Source: Bemisia tabaci
Lineage: Eukaryota > Arthropoda > Insecta > Hemiptera > Aleyrodidae
DNA length: 64,000 bases
Direction: 5' to 3'
NCBI RefSeq assembly: GCF_918797505.1
Contig: NC_092800.1
Location: 35,330,263-35,394,262, forward strand
Below the pieces are notes generated by a model that saw only the letters and a list, made by a program, of their open reading frames with translations, did no database searches and had not been told where the DNA came from. Below, one piece after another: positions 10,976 through 21,105 of this stretch; the first letter of the stretch is position 1; each line of letters opens with the position of its first letter. Position numbers and translations under genes: made by a program.

Positions 10976-11427
10976 TCCTCTAAGACCTTCAAATCTACCG
11001 TGCGTGCAACGGATCAATTTTCCCGCGGCTCGATCGAGCTTTTCCCGCCTTTTTCCTTCCTCTCGTGGCGCGCAAAAGACGGAGCACGTGATTTTTTTCA
11101 CGCTCGACGAGGATCCGGCGACGGCGGACGTCGGTTTCGTCACGTTCAGAATCCAAATTTTCAAGTTTTACTTGAAATAATTAATATTTCAATTTTTCAA
11201 GACTGCACTTATGCGCCTTGTCCTCTAAGACCTTCAAATCTACCGTGCGTGCAACAGATCAATTTTCCCGCGGCTCGATCGAGCTTTTCCCGCCTTTTTC
11301 CTTCTTCTCGCCGCGCGTCAAAGACGGAGCACGTGATTTTTTTCACGCTCGACGAGGATCCGGCGACGGCGGCGGACGTCGGTTTCGTCACGTTCAGAAT
11401 CGAATTACGGCGCGCGCGTCTCTCTGA
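10919..11427 (+). repeat. GC-rich 245-bp direct duplication
   Basis: ATGCGCCTTGTCCTCTAAGA recurs at 10966 and 11211, and the following 190 bases (GCTCGATCGAGCTTTTCCCG, GGATCCGGCGACGGCGG) are nearly identical; the second copy has one extra GGC. Long reading frames on both strands here come from composition and duplication. Confidence 0.9.
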
Positions 11428-11429
11428 CT

Positions 11430-11608
11430 CAATCAGAATTGCCATCCCCCGGCGCCCGGCGCGGCATCCGAGACAGGTTCATCAGCTGCTCGCGCACTTT
11501 CCATAAAACCGACGCCCAGCCTCGGCAGCCAAAACGGCACTGCAAAATAAAGGCTGGCCACCGAGAGCCGTTGCACGGATCCAGACGCCGCACAATGGGC
11601 TACTGAAA
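11430..11608. other. GC-rich, CpG-rich single-copy stretch
   Basis: Contains CCCGGCGCCCGGCGCGGC and several CGCG words. It could be a promoter or first exon, but no splice site or motif settles this. Confidence 0.3.
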
Positions 11609-12345
11609 AAGGTACGAAGTTAAGCATTCTGTCACATGTTTCTAATCAAAATTTCACGTAGAACATGATGAAAATTATTGAAATTAACTTGAAACCAAGG
11701 TATTTAGTGTTACTTGACGCGCGAATTCAAACCTCCCGCTCATGAAAACACAACACCGAGAAAAAAGTGAAGTTGATTTAACATTCTGGGTGTTAAAAAA
11801 GTGTGCGAGGACTTATCAAATGCTGGAATTACCCGCTGCAGCAGTTACTTTAGCAATGCCAAGATGTAAAACTAACTGCTGTGGCGGGTAATTCAGCATT
11901 TTATAAGTTCTCGCACACTTTTTTACACCCAGAATGTTGAATCAACTTCACTTTTTTTTCGGTGAATGGTCTACGTGAGGCAAGTCGCGCACCAAACATT
12001 ACTATGACAGTCTCTGCGATATGAAAATCTGGCAACCTCAATCTTGACGCTTTGGCTCAGCTACAGATAGTTGTCTATTTTGAACAACACAGGACAGGAA
12101 ATGAACAGGGCTCGATCGAGAAGCCTGCTGAAACTGTTGCAGCACGCAGTTAGACTCACGTGGAGTAGTGCCTTTCTTGTAGCCGGGCAATTCAAACTTC
12201 CTATGGCCAATGTAAGATAATAACATTAAAATCTTAGTTAGGAGTTGATTTCAGCACTTTTTGTGGCAAGAATCGTGTTCTACGTGAAATTTTGGTCAAG
12301 AAAGAGGTATCAGAATGCTTAACTTCGTACCTTGTCTAGCGGTCC
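11609..12345. mobile_element. Family F MITE interrupted by family E
   Basis: Left part GGTACGAAGTTAAGCATTCT and AAAATTTCACGTAGAAC, right part ACGTGAAATTTTGGTCAAGA and AACTTCGTACCTTGTCTAGC ending GGTCC. Family E is inserted at 11754-11964. The left terminal GGACCACTAGACA is missing. Confidence 0.75.
11754..11964. mobile_element. Family E MITE nested in family F
   Basis: Starts CACCGAGAAAAAAGTGAAGT and ends CTTCACTTTTTTTTCGGTG. The arms include AACATTCTGGGTGTTAAAAA and TACCCGC...GCGGGTA. It splits a family F copy. Confidence 0.85.
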
Positions 12346-12829
12346 ATTATTGAGTACACTTTGAGCAAGAGCATCCTCGAGTAGTGTGCTGATTATTGAA
12401 ATTGATAGACAAAGCGATGGACGGAGAGGACAAAAGGAAAATGGAGTGATACTATTGGAGTTTACATGGACAATGTAGATAAATAATATACTAACTAACG
12501 GCAATGCACGAGAAACCTTATAGTTAGTCCATCATTCTCTACCTCACAACTATAACAACTGCCAGTTTTAACCAATTGGATCCCTTCGTTTTTTCTTTGC
12601 TCTCTTTGTCTATAGCTTTGTCCATAAATTTCAATAATCAGCGCGCAGGGTGGCAAACTTCAATGGAAAATAAAATCGTGAAATATCACTTGAAATATTT
12701 GATGGAATTTCAAAAACATATGATAAATATAGAAAGATACATTTCAAATCGTAGCTTATCAACTCACACCAAATTATCATCCACCAAACACTGCCGAAAT
12801 TATTTAGTGTCATTTAACTTGTTTTTATC

Positions 12830-13095
12830 AGTCACGTTTCCTGTGCAAGAAAAAGAAATCGTCCAACGTAAACGTCTCCGAAAGGGAAAAGCGATGGTCA
12901 AGCCTGGATACGACTATTCGCACTCTGCGGTTGTACGTATTGTATACAGAAAAATTGAAGGCACTTTGTATTTTCTTAGCCTCTCACCATCCGTGCGAAT
13001 GTTTTTGCAACGTTCCATTATTTATCTCTCTGTTTCTGATTTGAGTAGAGTGTGTGTTTTCTATTTTTCTCACAATGATAATATTCTTTGCAGAA
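12830..13095 (+). repeat. Dispersed repeat, copy 2
   Basis: GGATACGACTATTCGCACTC, AGAAAAATTGAAGGCACT and TTTCTTAGCCTCTCACC match 9835-10100 in the same orientation. Confidence 0.7.
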
Positions 13096-13552
13096 ACAGC
13101 GTATGAACTTCGCAGTATTACTTAGATTGTGCGTCTTTGTAGTATAAACCGAACAAACCTACAAGCTAATTATTTTTATACAGAAAATCGAATAAAAATT
13201 TGAAGAGCTCTCTGGATGAATCTCTACGAAGTGTTATATTATCACATTGATCAACCACTTGTGATGCATCAAATGTCACAATCTTAGCAAGGCTGTAAAG
13301 CTCATACGAGCGTTTCCACTGATAATGACTCAATTCAAAAGTGATAACAAAAAAGAGTTGAATTAAATAGAAAGAAGGAAATCACATGGGGGAGGGGGGG
13401 GAGAGTTAGGTGCAGTTCTTATCTTAACTAGCCAAACATTTTCTCCTAGGAAAAATTAAAGATCTGGTCAAAATATTTCGAATGTGAAAATAAGAAAATG
13501 CGTCGAACTTTTTGTCTGTATAACATTCAACTTCATAGAGGAATGAAACCTT

Positions 13553-13757
13553 CACAGAAAAAAAAGTGAAGTTGGTTTAACATTCTAGATGTTGAAAAAG
13601 TGCGAGAATTGATAGTATGCAAAATTACCTGCCACAGAGTTAGTTTTACATATTTACATCGCTAAATTAACTGCTGTAGCGGGTAATTTAGCATTTTATA
13701 ATTTTCGCATTTTCTTACACATCCAGAATGTAAAATCAACTTCACTTTTTTTCGGTG
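13553..13757. mobile_element. Family E MITE
   Basis: Starts CACAGAAAAAAAAGTGAAGT and ends CTTCACTTTTTTTCGGTG, with the same internal TTACCTGCCACAG and CTGTAGCGGGTAATT blocks as 11754-11964. Confidence 0.83.
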
Positions 13758-13844
13758 CCGAACTTCGATTTCTCGCATCTATGATGCGACTCGGTTCTTT
13801 TCTGTTATAAATGGTCTGATGGAACACTGGCACTTCGTACTTAC

Positions 13845-14290
13845 CGATTTGATTGCAAGGAGACCACACTAACAAACAAACAAATCACGGAGAACCCGAA
13901 GACGTTATTCCCGGGTAACGAACGTCCGAAAAACACCGAAGTGGCTCGGGGCGAGCGCGAGTGGTTTCGAGAGGGACGCGAGCACAAGCTGCGAGTTGCG
14001 AGCACAAGCTGCGTGTTGCGAGCTCCAGACGCGACTGCAATCGCGAATCCCAAACGAACCGGTCGTCGCGACAGAACGGAATAACCGGCTGCGAGCCGCG
14101 GTTTTGGTCCTCGCGGGTAGGCGCCGCTGTTGCGGGATCGTCCGGTTTTTCTGTGTCGAAGTTGCCGGAAATGTAGTGTTTTTCTTGAGGAGTGGCAACC
14201 TCGCTCCATAGGTATGAATGAACCTGGTGAGCGTACGCGAGGATCAAGGTGGCATGCTATTGGTCCGACGCTCGGCGCATCCTACACGAA
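13845..14290 (-). promoter_or_regulatory. Probable GC-rich promoter and non-coding first exon of the CRAL-TRIO gene
   Basis: This CpG-rich block stands out from AT-rich surroundings. On the minus strand it ends at a strong donor (CG then GTAAGT, exon end 13845). The first coding exon of the CRAL-TRIO gene at 5420 begins with a good acceptor just upstream of its ATG, so a 5' non-coding exon must lie to the right, and this is the best candidate. The intron would be about 8.4 kb. Reading frames are open in several frames here, as expected from base composition, and none looks like a known protein. The transcription start is unknown, and the link to the gene is inference. Confidence 0.4.
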
Positions 14291-14497
14291 GAAAAAAAAC
14301 CTCGGTTTGTACGGAACACTAACGTTCTTATTCAATCACGGCAACTGAAGTTTTCAATGTTAGGATCCGAGATTCAGGGCTGGTGATCGACGTTTTCTTT
14401 AGCCTTAAGGTTTGTATACTTTTTCGAAAAATTCGGTTGTCTGAATTGAAGCTTGGAAAGCTTCGATTACACGGAACGAAAACATCACTGCCGTGCT

Positions 14498-15281
14498 CAG
14501 TGGCGTAACGGACTTCCGCTGGGCCCCCCCGCAAAATTTTTTCTAGCCCCCCCCCCCCCAATGTCGATAAAATTTCAAAATTATCCTCCCCTCCCGCTCC
14601 TCTCCCTCCCTCGCTCCTTCCCGTTTTTCCTCTTATGGTCGGGGCCCGCAGCACGAAAATTTCTGCAAAAATCAGCCTTAACCACCAAAAATATCAAAAT
14701 GGCAGCAGCTTATATCTTTTTATCTTTAGGTATGGTATGTGCAGGATTTAGCCTATTTTTACGTTATGTCCTTAGGTTGAATTTGACTCATTCCTCACCG
14801 TCCCGGATCCCGTACCCGATTAAATGGGGCCACTAAAGGATCAACGATCTAAAGTGGGGCGGGGGCCCAGCCCAGGCCCAAGGATCTTCAGGGGGGCCCA
14901 GGCCCAAGAATCAAAGGACCCCAAGGGCCTTGGGGCCATTAGATTCTTGGGCCTCCCCCCTCCCAAAGATCGAAATACGAGAAGTGACAAAAAAAGAGAA
15001 AATTATCTAGTAATCACTGAGTGGACATTGGAAAGCAGGGACCCTCCAGCAAACAAAAAGTTAGAAACAGTCCGAAAGAAGTATGAAAAACCCCGAGCTA
15101 ACAATAAAAATCAGAGGAAGAAGCCCCATCTCTGTAAGTAGAGGCCAAAAGTTTGAAACCAAAGTTGAGCATGAAAAAGAGAGAGAGAGAAAAAAAAAAT
15201 CCCGGCGGCCGAGGGAGGGCCCCCTAGGCGTCTGGGCCCCCCTGCATAGCAGGGTCTGCGGGGGCGCCCGTTACGCCACTG
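14498..15281. mobile_element. Non-autonomous element with CAGTGGCGTAAC ends and CCGTGCT duplication, 784 bp
   Basis: Starts CAGTGGCGTAACGGACTTCC and ends GGCGCCCGTTACGCCACTG. CCGTGCT flanks both sides (14491-14497, 15282-15288). The interior is rich in C and G runs and GGGCCCAGGCCCAAG repeats. Ends of this kind are common among hAT-like elements; the 7-bp duplication leaves the class open. Confidence 0.75.
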
Positions 15282-15289
15282 CCGTGCTA

Positions 15290-15518
15290 CACTGGAAAAA
15301 AAATCCATTGAATCTAGAGTTCAGACTCTTGAAAACATTGACAAGAAAAAACACTCTTGATTCAATCAGATTTTTGCTTGAATCAAAACGAAATCAGCTT
15401 ACATTAAGAGGCTTGGTTCTTGAATTAAGCTAGATTCTGATTGAATCAAGAGTATACTTTTTCTTGTCGGTGTTTTTAAGAGTCTGGACTCTAGATCCAA
15501 TGTGTTTTTTTCCAGTCC
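15290..15518. mobile_element. Family D MITE (about 229 bp)
   Basis: Starts CACTGGAAAAAAAATCC and ends GTGTTTTTTTCCAGT. The arms contain AGACTCTTGAAAACATTGAC and GACAAGAAAAAACACTCTTG with complements. A near-identical copy is at the right edge of the window. Confidence 0.88.
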
Positions 15519-15521
15519 AGA

Positions 15522-15761
15522 GAAAAACGCAGTAAGAGCATTTAAATGTTGCCTTATTTACTCTCAGGAAATATCTATTTTTTAAGAAAATTATGAATAT
15601 GCTCCTTGAAATTTACAGACTTTTAAGCTCAAATTTCGAACGGAATCCTCCAAAAAATTGGAAGAGAAACATTCACAGATTTTCCTGAAAATTCATTGTT
15701 TTTCGAGGGAAATTTGACAACGCCTGATAGCTTATGCGCCATTCTTCCTTAGCACGGCAGA
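15522..15761. mobile_element. Family A MITE, left arm degenerate
   Basis: The right end, GAAATTTGACAACGCC to TTCCTTAGCACGGCAG, is typical. The left end (GAAAAACGCAGTAAGAGC) is decayed and abuts a family D copy. Confidence 0.65.
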
Positions 15762-15917
15762 TTAGTGTTCCATGTGAACTGAAGTTCAGTCCTAACAACC
15801 GGAGTTTTTCGTTCTGTGTGGGTTCGGTGGATTTGAATCTCTTGACAATTAAAGTTGAATCTTCTGAGGTATCAACAGTAGTGACTTTTTCTGAGTGCAA
15901 ACGGGGGGGGGGGGGGG

Positions 15918-16430
15918 GCGAGGAGGCTTTAACGTTAGAGTAGAAAAGTCAGATGAGCCGAAACGCGTGATACAACTATTTCGACTTCCAAATAAGTAAA
16001 ATTGCATACCCACAAAATGAAGGAGAGCAATGATCTCTTTTCCGCTGACTCAGAGACTTTAACGCAAGGGTAGAAAAGTTAGATGAGCCGAAACGCGTGA
16101 TACAACTATTCCGACTTCCAATTAAGTAAAATTGCATACCCTTAAAATGAAGGAGAGTAATGATCTCTTTTCCGCTGACTCAGAGACTTTAATGCAAGGG
16201 TAGAAAAGTTAGATGAGCCGAAACGCGTGATACAACTATTTTGACTTCCAAGTTAGTAAAATTGCATACCCACAAAATGAAGGGGAGCAATGGTCTCTTC
16301 TATTTTCGCTGACTCAGAGACTTTAACGCAAGAGTAGAAACGTTGGAGGGGGAAAACACGGGTTACAAATATTTTGACTTCCAAGAGGATGAAATACTAT
16401 GTCCTTAAAATGGAGGGAAACGTTGTGCGC
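15918..16430 (+). repeat. 130-bp tandem repeat, about 3.8 units
   Basis: AGATGAGCCGAAACGCGTGA recurs at 15951, 16081 and 16211, exactly 130 apart; a fourth, diverged unit follows to about 16430. Each unit also holds GACTTCCAA, GTAAAATTGCATACCC and CTCTTTTCCGCTGACTCAGA. A G16 run precedes the array. Confidence 0.9.
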
Positions 16431-17989
16431 CCTATTATCCCACCTATTCGGTTTGCCAAACCCAACTTTCCAGCGTTCGGTTCGTATAATTGAACTTATC
16501 AGGTTAAAAGCATTTATGAAAGAATTTCGACTACACCAAGGAACGTTCGGTTACACGAATAAAAAAATCGATTTTTATTCTAAAGGGTGTACGCTCAATG
16601 CTTGATTTTCACGAAAACTCATGACTAGGATGTTGATATTTTGCATGAATTATTGCGAGTGCACTGATTAATACGAGTACAATACTAAATGCGTTTGGAG
16701 AAAGTTGCTGATGAAGTGTTAAATTTTGTATAAAATTTCTGCAAGAGCGTTAAATTTTTGATAAATTTACTACATAAGGGTTGAATTTTTGAAGAAGTAG
16801 TGCAACCGTGTTTATTTTTTTTTTAAAAGATTATTGCGAACGCACTATTTGTTTATAATAATTACTACGAACGCACAATAATGCTTATCCTTGGTAACTC
16901 AAAACTGTGTAGGTCAAAGAACTTTCTGCACCCTTGGCGGAGTGGAGCTTAGGCTTGACCCCCCCCCCCCCCCAAAAAAAAAAAAAATAAGGGAAAAAAA
17001 TCCGTAAATGAGTCTATTAAACAACGATAAATTGATCCAATTGATAGATATATTATTGATCATATTGATCGATATTCAATACATCGAGAGATCGGGGACT
17101 TGAATTTATTTTTCATTCCATTCAGGCGCGAAAAACGAGGTGATATTGTCACCATTAATTTATTCAACAAGACGATCAGTAAACAGAAATTCTATTACGT
17201 GAGAATTCCACAATTGTTTATTTTCAAATTGTTTCGAGCGCAATGGTTATTGCACTGTAGTTACGTCAAGCCGTGTAATACTCACTTTAGTGTCAAAAAA
17301 CGAGATTAAGATCAACTCGTTGCTTCAGTAGAATTCAAGCCATTCGGTGCTCTTTCCATCAGCTCTCATTCAAGGCAGTGTCTCGAGTTGTGGCGGATTT
17401 TTTCCCTCCCTTTTTTTGCTAAGAGATTCTTCCTCATAATATTATGAAACACGCCGAGCACGTATTCAACCGGATTACGTCACGGATGTTCTTCACTCGC
17501 GGCATTTTAGTCGACGAAAACTCTCGATTGGCTTTTGATCGGCACTCGATTATGCAACATCTTCGAAATTTTTCACCGTAATGCGGGTGTGTGATCTTGG
17601 ATCCTGTTTTTTCTTTACCGTTAGAGTCGAGTAGGTACGCGCGGCGAGGAGTGATCTCACGATCATGACGTTAGACGTAGGTCACATATTCATGAGTTTT
17701 TTAGGCGATTGAATTATTGATTGTAGAGATAGCCTCGGTTTTCTAAACTGGTTTTCTCTCCCCCCACCCCCTCCCTCTTCTCGCTCTATCTTTACACAAT
17801 TTAATGGGTTTTTTCACACTGTACTTATAACACATATATCAAAGAAAACCTGGATAGGAAGTGAAAACGCATTCGGTACTCAATATTCTCCTTCCTTTGT
17901 CGTATTCCGTGTGCAGTTTTAGATTAGCTTTAATTGTAACAGGAAACCGAATTGTAGGTAACTATTTTGCAAGGAGGTTGCTATGTTGA
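16431..17989. other. No gene seen
   Basis: AT-rich stretch with a C/A homopolymer junction at about 16960-16987, and a GC-richer patch near 17380-17680 containing GTACGCGCGGCGAGG. Nothing recognised. Confidence 0.5.
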
Positions 17990-18215
17990 CTTTACCAAAT
18001 CATCTTTGATTCCACGAGAAATTTCGATATGAAAATATGTATAAAGGTGGTTTTCAGAGAGTGATTTTTTGAAAACTTCCTTGATTTTTCTTCTCCACTA
18101 GCAGAATATTTTGTATAAATTTCAAGCCATATAAAGCTGGATTGTTCCTCTTCCGAAAAATAAAATAAGATCGGAAATTGTGGAACACCGCAATGGAGAT
18201 ACGTGGTTGCACTTT
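17990..18215 (-). repeat. Family Q dispersed repeat
   Basis: CAATGGAGATACGTGGTTGC and ACTTTGGCCGTTGATC with an AT-rich body. Degenerate relatives occur in WRAP73 and transporter introns. Confidence 0.5.
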
Positions 18216-18340
18216 GGCCGTTGATCTGACGAGTTTTATGGTTAACTATCAATTAAGTTGCTCATCAATCATAATTCGGCCACAAGAAGAGTTGCTCTCT
18301 GAGCTCAACTTTTAACCTCGCCCAAGTAAATTGCCTCTTA

Positions 18341-18662
18341 CACAGGGTGATCCAGGGTTACACGGCCAGACTGCAGGAGCCGAAACACCCCCTCTTAAAA
18401 TTGAGATTTCGATTCTTTATTATATCATTTATGAATTCAGGGCATAAAAATGCAGGAAAATACAAATGTTCGTTAGATTTGGTTCACAACCATTGCCAAA
18501 ATTCAAAAAAACGATTTATTTTCCGATTTTTTTTTGGGGGGGGGGCGTACCTCCGACTGGGGACACTTTTGGAAAAAAAATATACAACAAAAGAGTTTTA
18601 TTTTGACCCATGGAGAACACGCTCCTGCAGTTTGGCCGCTTTTAACCCTGGATTACCCTGTA
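18341..18662. mobile_element. Family M MITE, ACAGGGTGATCCAGGGTTA ends
   Basis: ACAGGGTGATCCAGGGTTAC, then ACTGCAGGAG on the left; CTCCTGCAGTTTGGCCGC, then TTAACCCTGGATTACCCTGT on the right. A G-run lies in the middle. About 320 bp. Confidence 0.78.
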
Positions 18663-18697
18663 TTAGCGCGGGGTCTCTAAAATATATACCTGCTTAT

Positions 18698-18953
18698 ACT
18701 GCCGTGCCAAGGAAAAACGCCGTATGAACCTCCAGGCGTTGCCAAATTTCCTTTGATAAAACACGAATTTCCTGGTAAACTTATGAATATTTTCCTTTCA
18801 ATTTTTCAGAAAATTTTGTTCGCAATTTCAACTAAAGTTCCTGAAAATTCCAAGGAAAAATATTCATACCTTTCCTTAAAAATGAACATCTTATCGAAGG
18901 AAATTTGGCAACTTTTGCATGTTCATACGGCGTTTCTCCTTAGCACGGCAGTA
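18698..18953. mobile_element. Family A MITE
   Basis: Starts ACTGCCGTGCCAAGGAAAAA and ends CTCCTTAGCACGGCAGTA. About 256 bp, close to the family consensus. Confidence 0.85.
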
Positions 18954-19524
18954 TATCTGCTTGTTTCGTTGGTTTGTTGGCCAAATCGAGTAACCCTGAA
19001 GGGTGAGCACAAAACTGGTCCATTTTCACCGGGAAGTGGCAACCCTTAATGGCCTACTTCTGATCTCCCGAGCAGTTGTCTCCCGCCGTCGATGGCTTGC
19101 CTCATGGTCTTGTGCCTCGTGTCGGGTGCAAGCTCTGGAGATCATTGCACTCAGAACGGACATTTCATACTTTACGATACCTCGGAGCAGTTGCTCTAAT
19201 TACACCTCTAATTATTCCCTCACTGAGCATTATCCCAGCGATCCAGCCTAAATACTTATCCTCCGAAACGAGCGCGCTTGGTGTTCTTATACACAGTGCC
19301 CCCGTTCTATGGCTGTCAAAAGTTCCAGAATTTGGAACTTTTTTGTTTCCATTTCTCCCCTTCCGTGACCGTCAAAAGTTCCGAGGAAGTTCCGAAAAAT
19401 GCAGCGAAGATCCGGAAACTTTCGGGACTTTCAAAAGTTCCGGGAAAATTTCAGAAGAATCTCAAAAGTTCCAAAATTCGGAACTAGTCCCGGGAAATGG
19501 GAGCATTGTATACATCGCACGCAG
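18954..19524. other. No gene seen
   Basis: Contains repeated AAAGTTCC/GGAACTTT words at 19310-19490 (CAAAAGTTCC five times), probably a decayed repeat. No gene. Confidence 0.45.
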
Positions 19525-19690
19525 CAGTGGCGTGGCGTGAATTGCGATGTATCGATTGTTATGCCATTTAAACCAATGGAAAAGGATCGATAAACAGGGT
19601 GTTCGCAACGAGCACCTTAATAATCGATTCTTTGCCATAGGTTTAAATGGCACAACAATCGATACATCGCAATTCACGCCACGCCACTGG
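19525..19690. repeat. Foldback repeat with CGTGGCGTGAATTGCGATG arms
   Basis: GGCGTGAATTGCGATGTATC and GCCATTTAAACC on the left (to 19587) pair with GGTTTAAATGGCACAACAAT and GATACATCGCAATTCACGCC on the right. The loop is about 40 bases. Confidence 0.82.
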
Positions 19691-19945
19691 CACGCAGGAC
19701 GCAGGACCCGCTAGGGGCCCAGCCAGTCGGCAACGTTGTAGTTTTCTCCATTGAAAGCCATTAAAAACGATTTTGGGCAAGGAAAGCTGTCTCACCGAGA
19801 ATCGATTTTTCACATGCGTTTAAATGGAGGGAAAAGTGTTGCCAAATCTCAAGAATCGCCACCGGGACTAGCCTGTTCTTGCCATTGGCGTATCCAGCAA
19901 ATTGGGCAACATTGTTTTTCTCCATTGAAACCCATAGAAATGTTA

Positions 19946-20459
19946 TATGTGCGGACCGCGCTGTGTTTGGCGCAATGCGTGAAGTAAACCTACAGCCTTG
20001 TAGGCGCTATGCGTTTTACGCCAACCGCTGCTGACCGCACAGGGACCGCGCTACGTTTGACGCAATGTGTGAAGTATTCATGGAGTCTGGTAGGCGCTAA
20101 TATGTTTTTCATCAGACCGGCGCGCCGAGGGCTTTTTCTTTCAATCTCAAGTCCTCGTCATTATTGCTCTCTGCCCGCGCCGTGCCGCTCCGGGCCAATT
20201 TGCGTGTATGGTTTCTCTCTCAACTAGACTAACGAAAGGCGCTGTCTCTTGTATTACCGAAAGACGAACAAATTAGAAATTACTATCTTTAACTCTCAGA
20301 AAATGAGAGATTTTTTCGCCTTTTCTCGTTTGTAATTTTTTTTTCTGAATCAGATTTTTTTCTTGATACCTACATTTGAAAAAAGTACAACATTTGCCGC
20401 CCCCTAGATTTGCCACCATGGGCCGTGGCCCATGTGGCCACCCCCTAAATCCGGCCCTG
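19946..20459 (-). mobile_element. Family I hAT element, truncated second copy
   Basis: The right end AAATCCGGCCCTG at 20459 and about 510 bp match 59991-60500 in reverse, including GGGCCCATG-type sequence, TTGTAATTTTTTTTTCTG and two of the GCGTGAAGTA tandem units. The other end is missing. Confidence 0.75.
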
Positions 20460-20882
20460 CACTTACTTGATATCCATTGAAAACTTTGAAAACTAATAAT
20501 AAAATTCTTCAAGAGAATGAGGTTTATTTGAAATGTATCACATCGCATTTTGAAAAAAATAAGTGAGGAGTGGTCATAAATTTAACTTGTCGTACATTAT
20601 TTCTTCTTAAGATTTTTAAGGCGAAAAACAAATTTTTTGAACATGAAAATAGTCGTTAAACTTCGTCCTAAAAATTGAGTTTCATGTAGGAATTTGTACA
20701 CCTTTATCAGCGAAGAGAGGGTTAAAAGTGGCATCCATAAGCCATAACAAAAACGATGAAACATTCTAACGGGCGTTTGGAACAAGGAGCGCACATTTGA
20801 ATTACGCGCCAGATATTCATGCTCGGATCCATTCGGCGGGGTTTCTTTTTGGCGGGCTGTAGTTCCGCGTCACTCCCGACGC

Positions 20883-21105
20883 ACAGTGGATGGAGTCAAG
20901 GTAGAAGTCGGACATGAAATTTTTGACGAAAATTTTAAAATTGTACGTTTATCTCGTTACAGTTTTAATTGTACGGGGTAATTTTTATGAGAATACCGAT
21001 TAAACTACATTTAAAACGTCACAATTTCATATTCATAAAGATATACGCTTTTAAAGTTTTTAAATCATGTCCGAACTCTGCCATGAACTCGATCAACTTT
21101 GCGAC
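20883..21105. mobile_element. Family J MITE, diverged
   Basis: CACAGTGGATGGAGTCAAGG and AGTCGGACATGAAATTTTTG on the left, CATGTCCGAACTCTGCCATG and AACTCGATC on the right. The terminal CACTGTG is lost at the right end. Confidence 0.65.

Noticed and set aside
10973..11506. 177-codon open frame on the plus strand, with overlapping frames on the minus strand
   Set aside because: It arises from a GC-rich 245-bp tandem duplication: the peptide repeats itself, both strands are open, and no domain is recognisable.
12576..13106. 176-codon open frame on the plus strand
   Set aside because: Its second half is a dispersed repeat also found at 9.8-10.1 kb; no domain and AT-driven composition.
13841..14247. 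Several overlapping open frames of 70-122 codons on both strands
   Set aside because: All fall in one CpG-rich block, where open frames are expected in every frame. I keep the block as a possible promoter and non-coding exon instead.
14453..15433. Open frames of 105-127 codons across 14.45-15.4 kb
   Set aside because: They cross the ends of a transposon and its C/G homopolymers; the peptides are low-complexity (PP, GGP, KK runs).
15918..16430. CRISPR-like or coding tandem repeat
   Set aside because: The period is 130 bp with no unique spacers, and no frame stays open through the units.
16955..16990. Long C-then-A homopolymer, and similar C or G runs at 14546, 15903, 47920 and 49983
   Set aside because: Treated as low-complexity sequence with uncertain length, not as functional sites.
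19076..19540. 154-codon open frame
   Set aside because: It contains repeated KFxxSS/KVPEKFQK-type peptides produced by AAAGTTCC words, a decayed repeat and not a gene.
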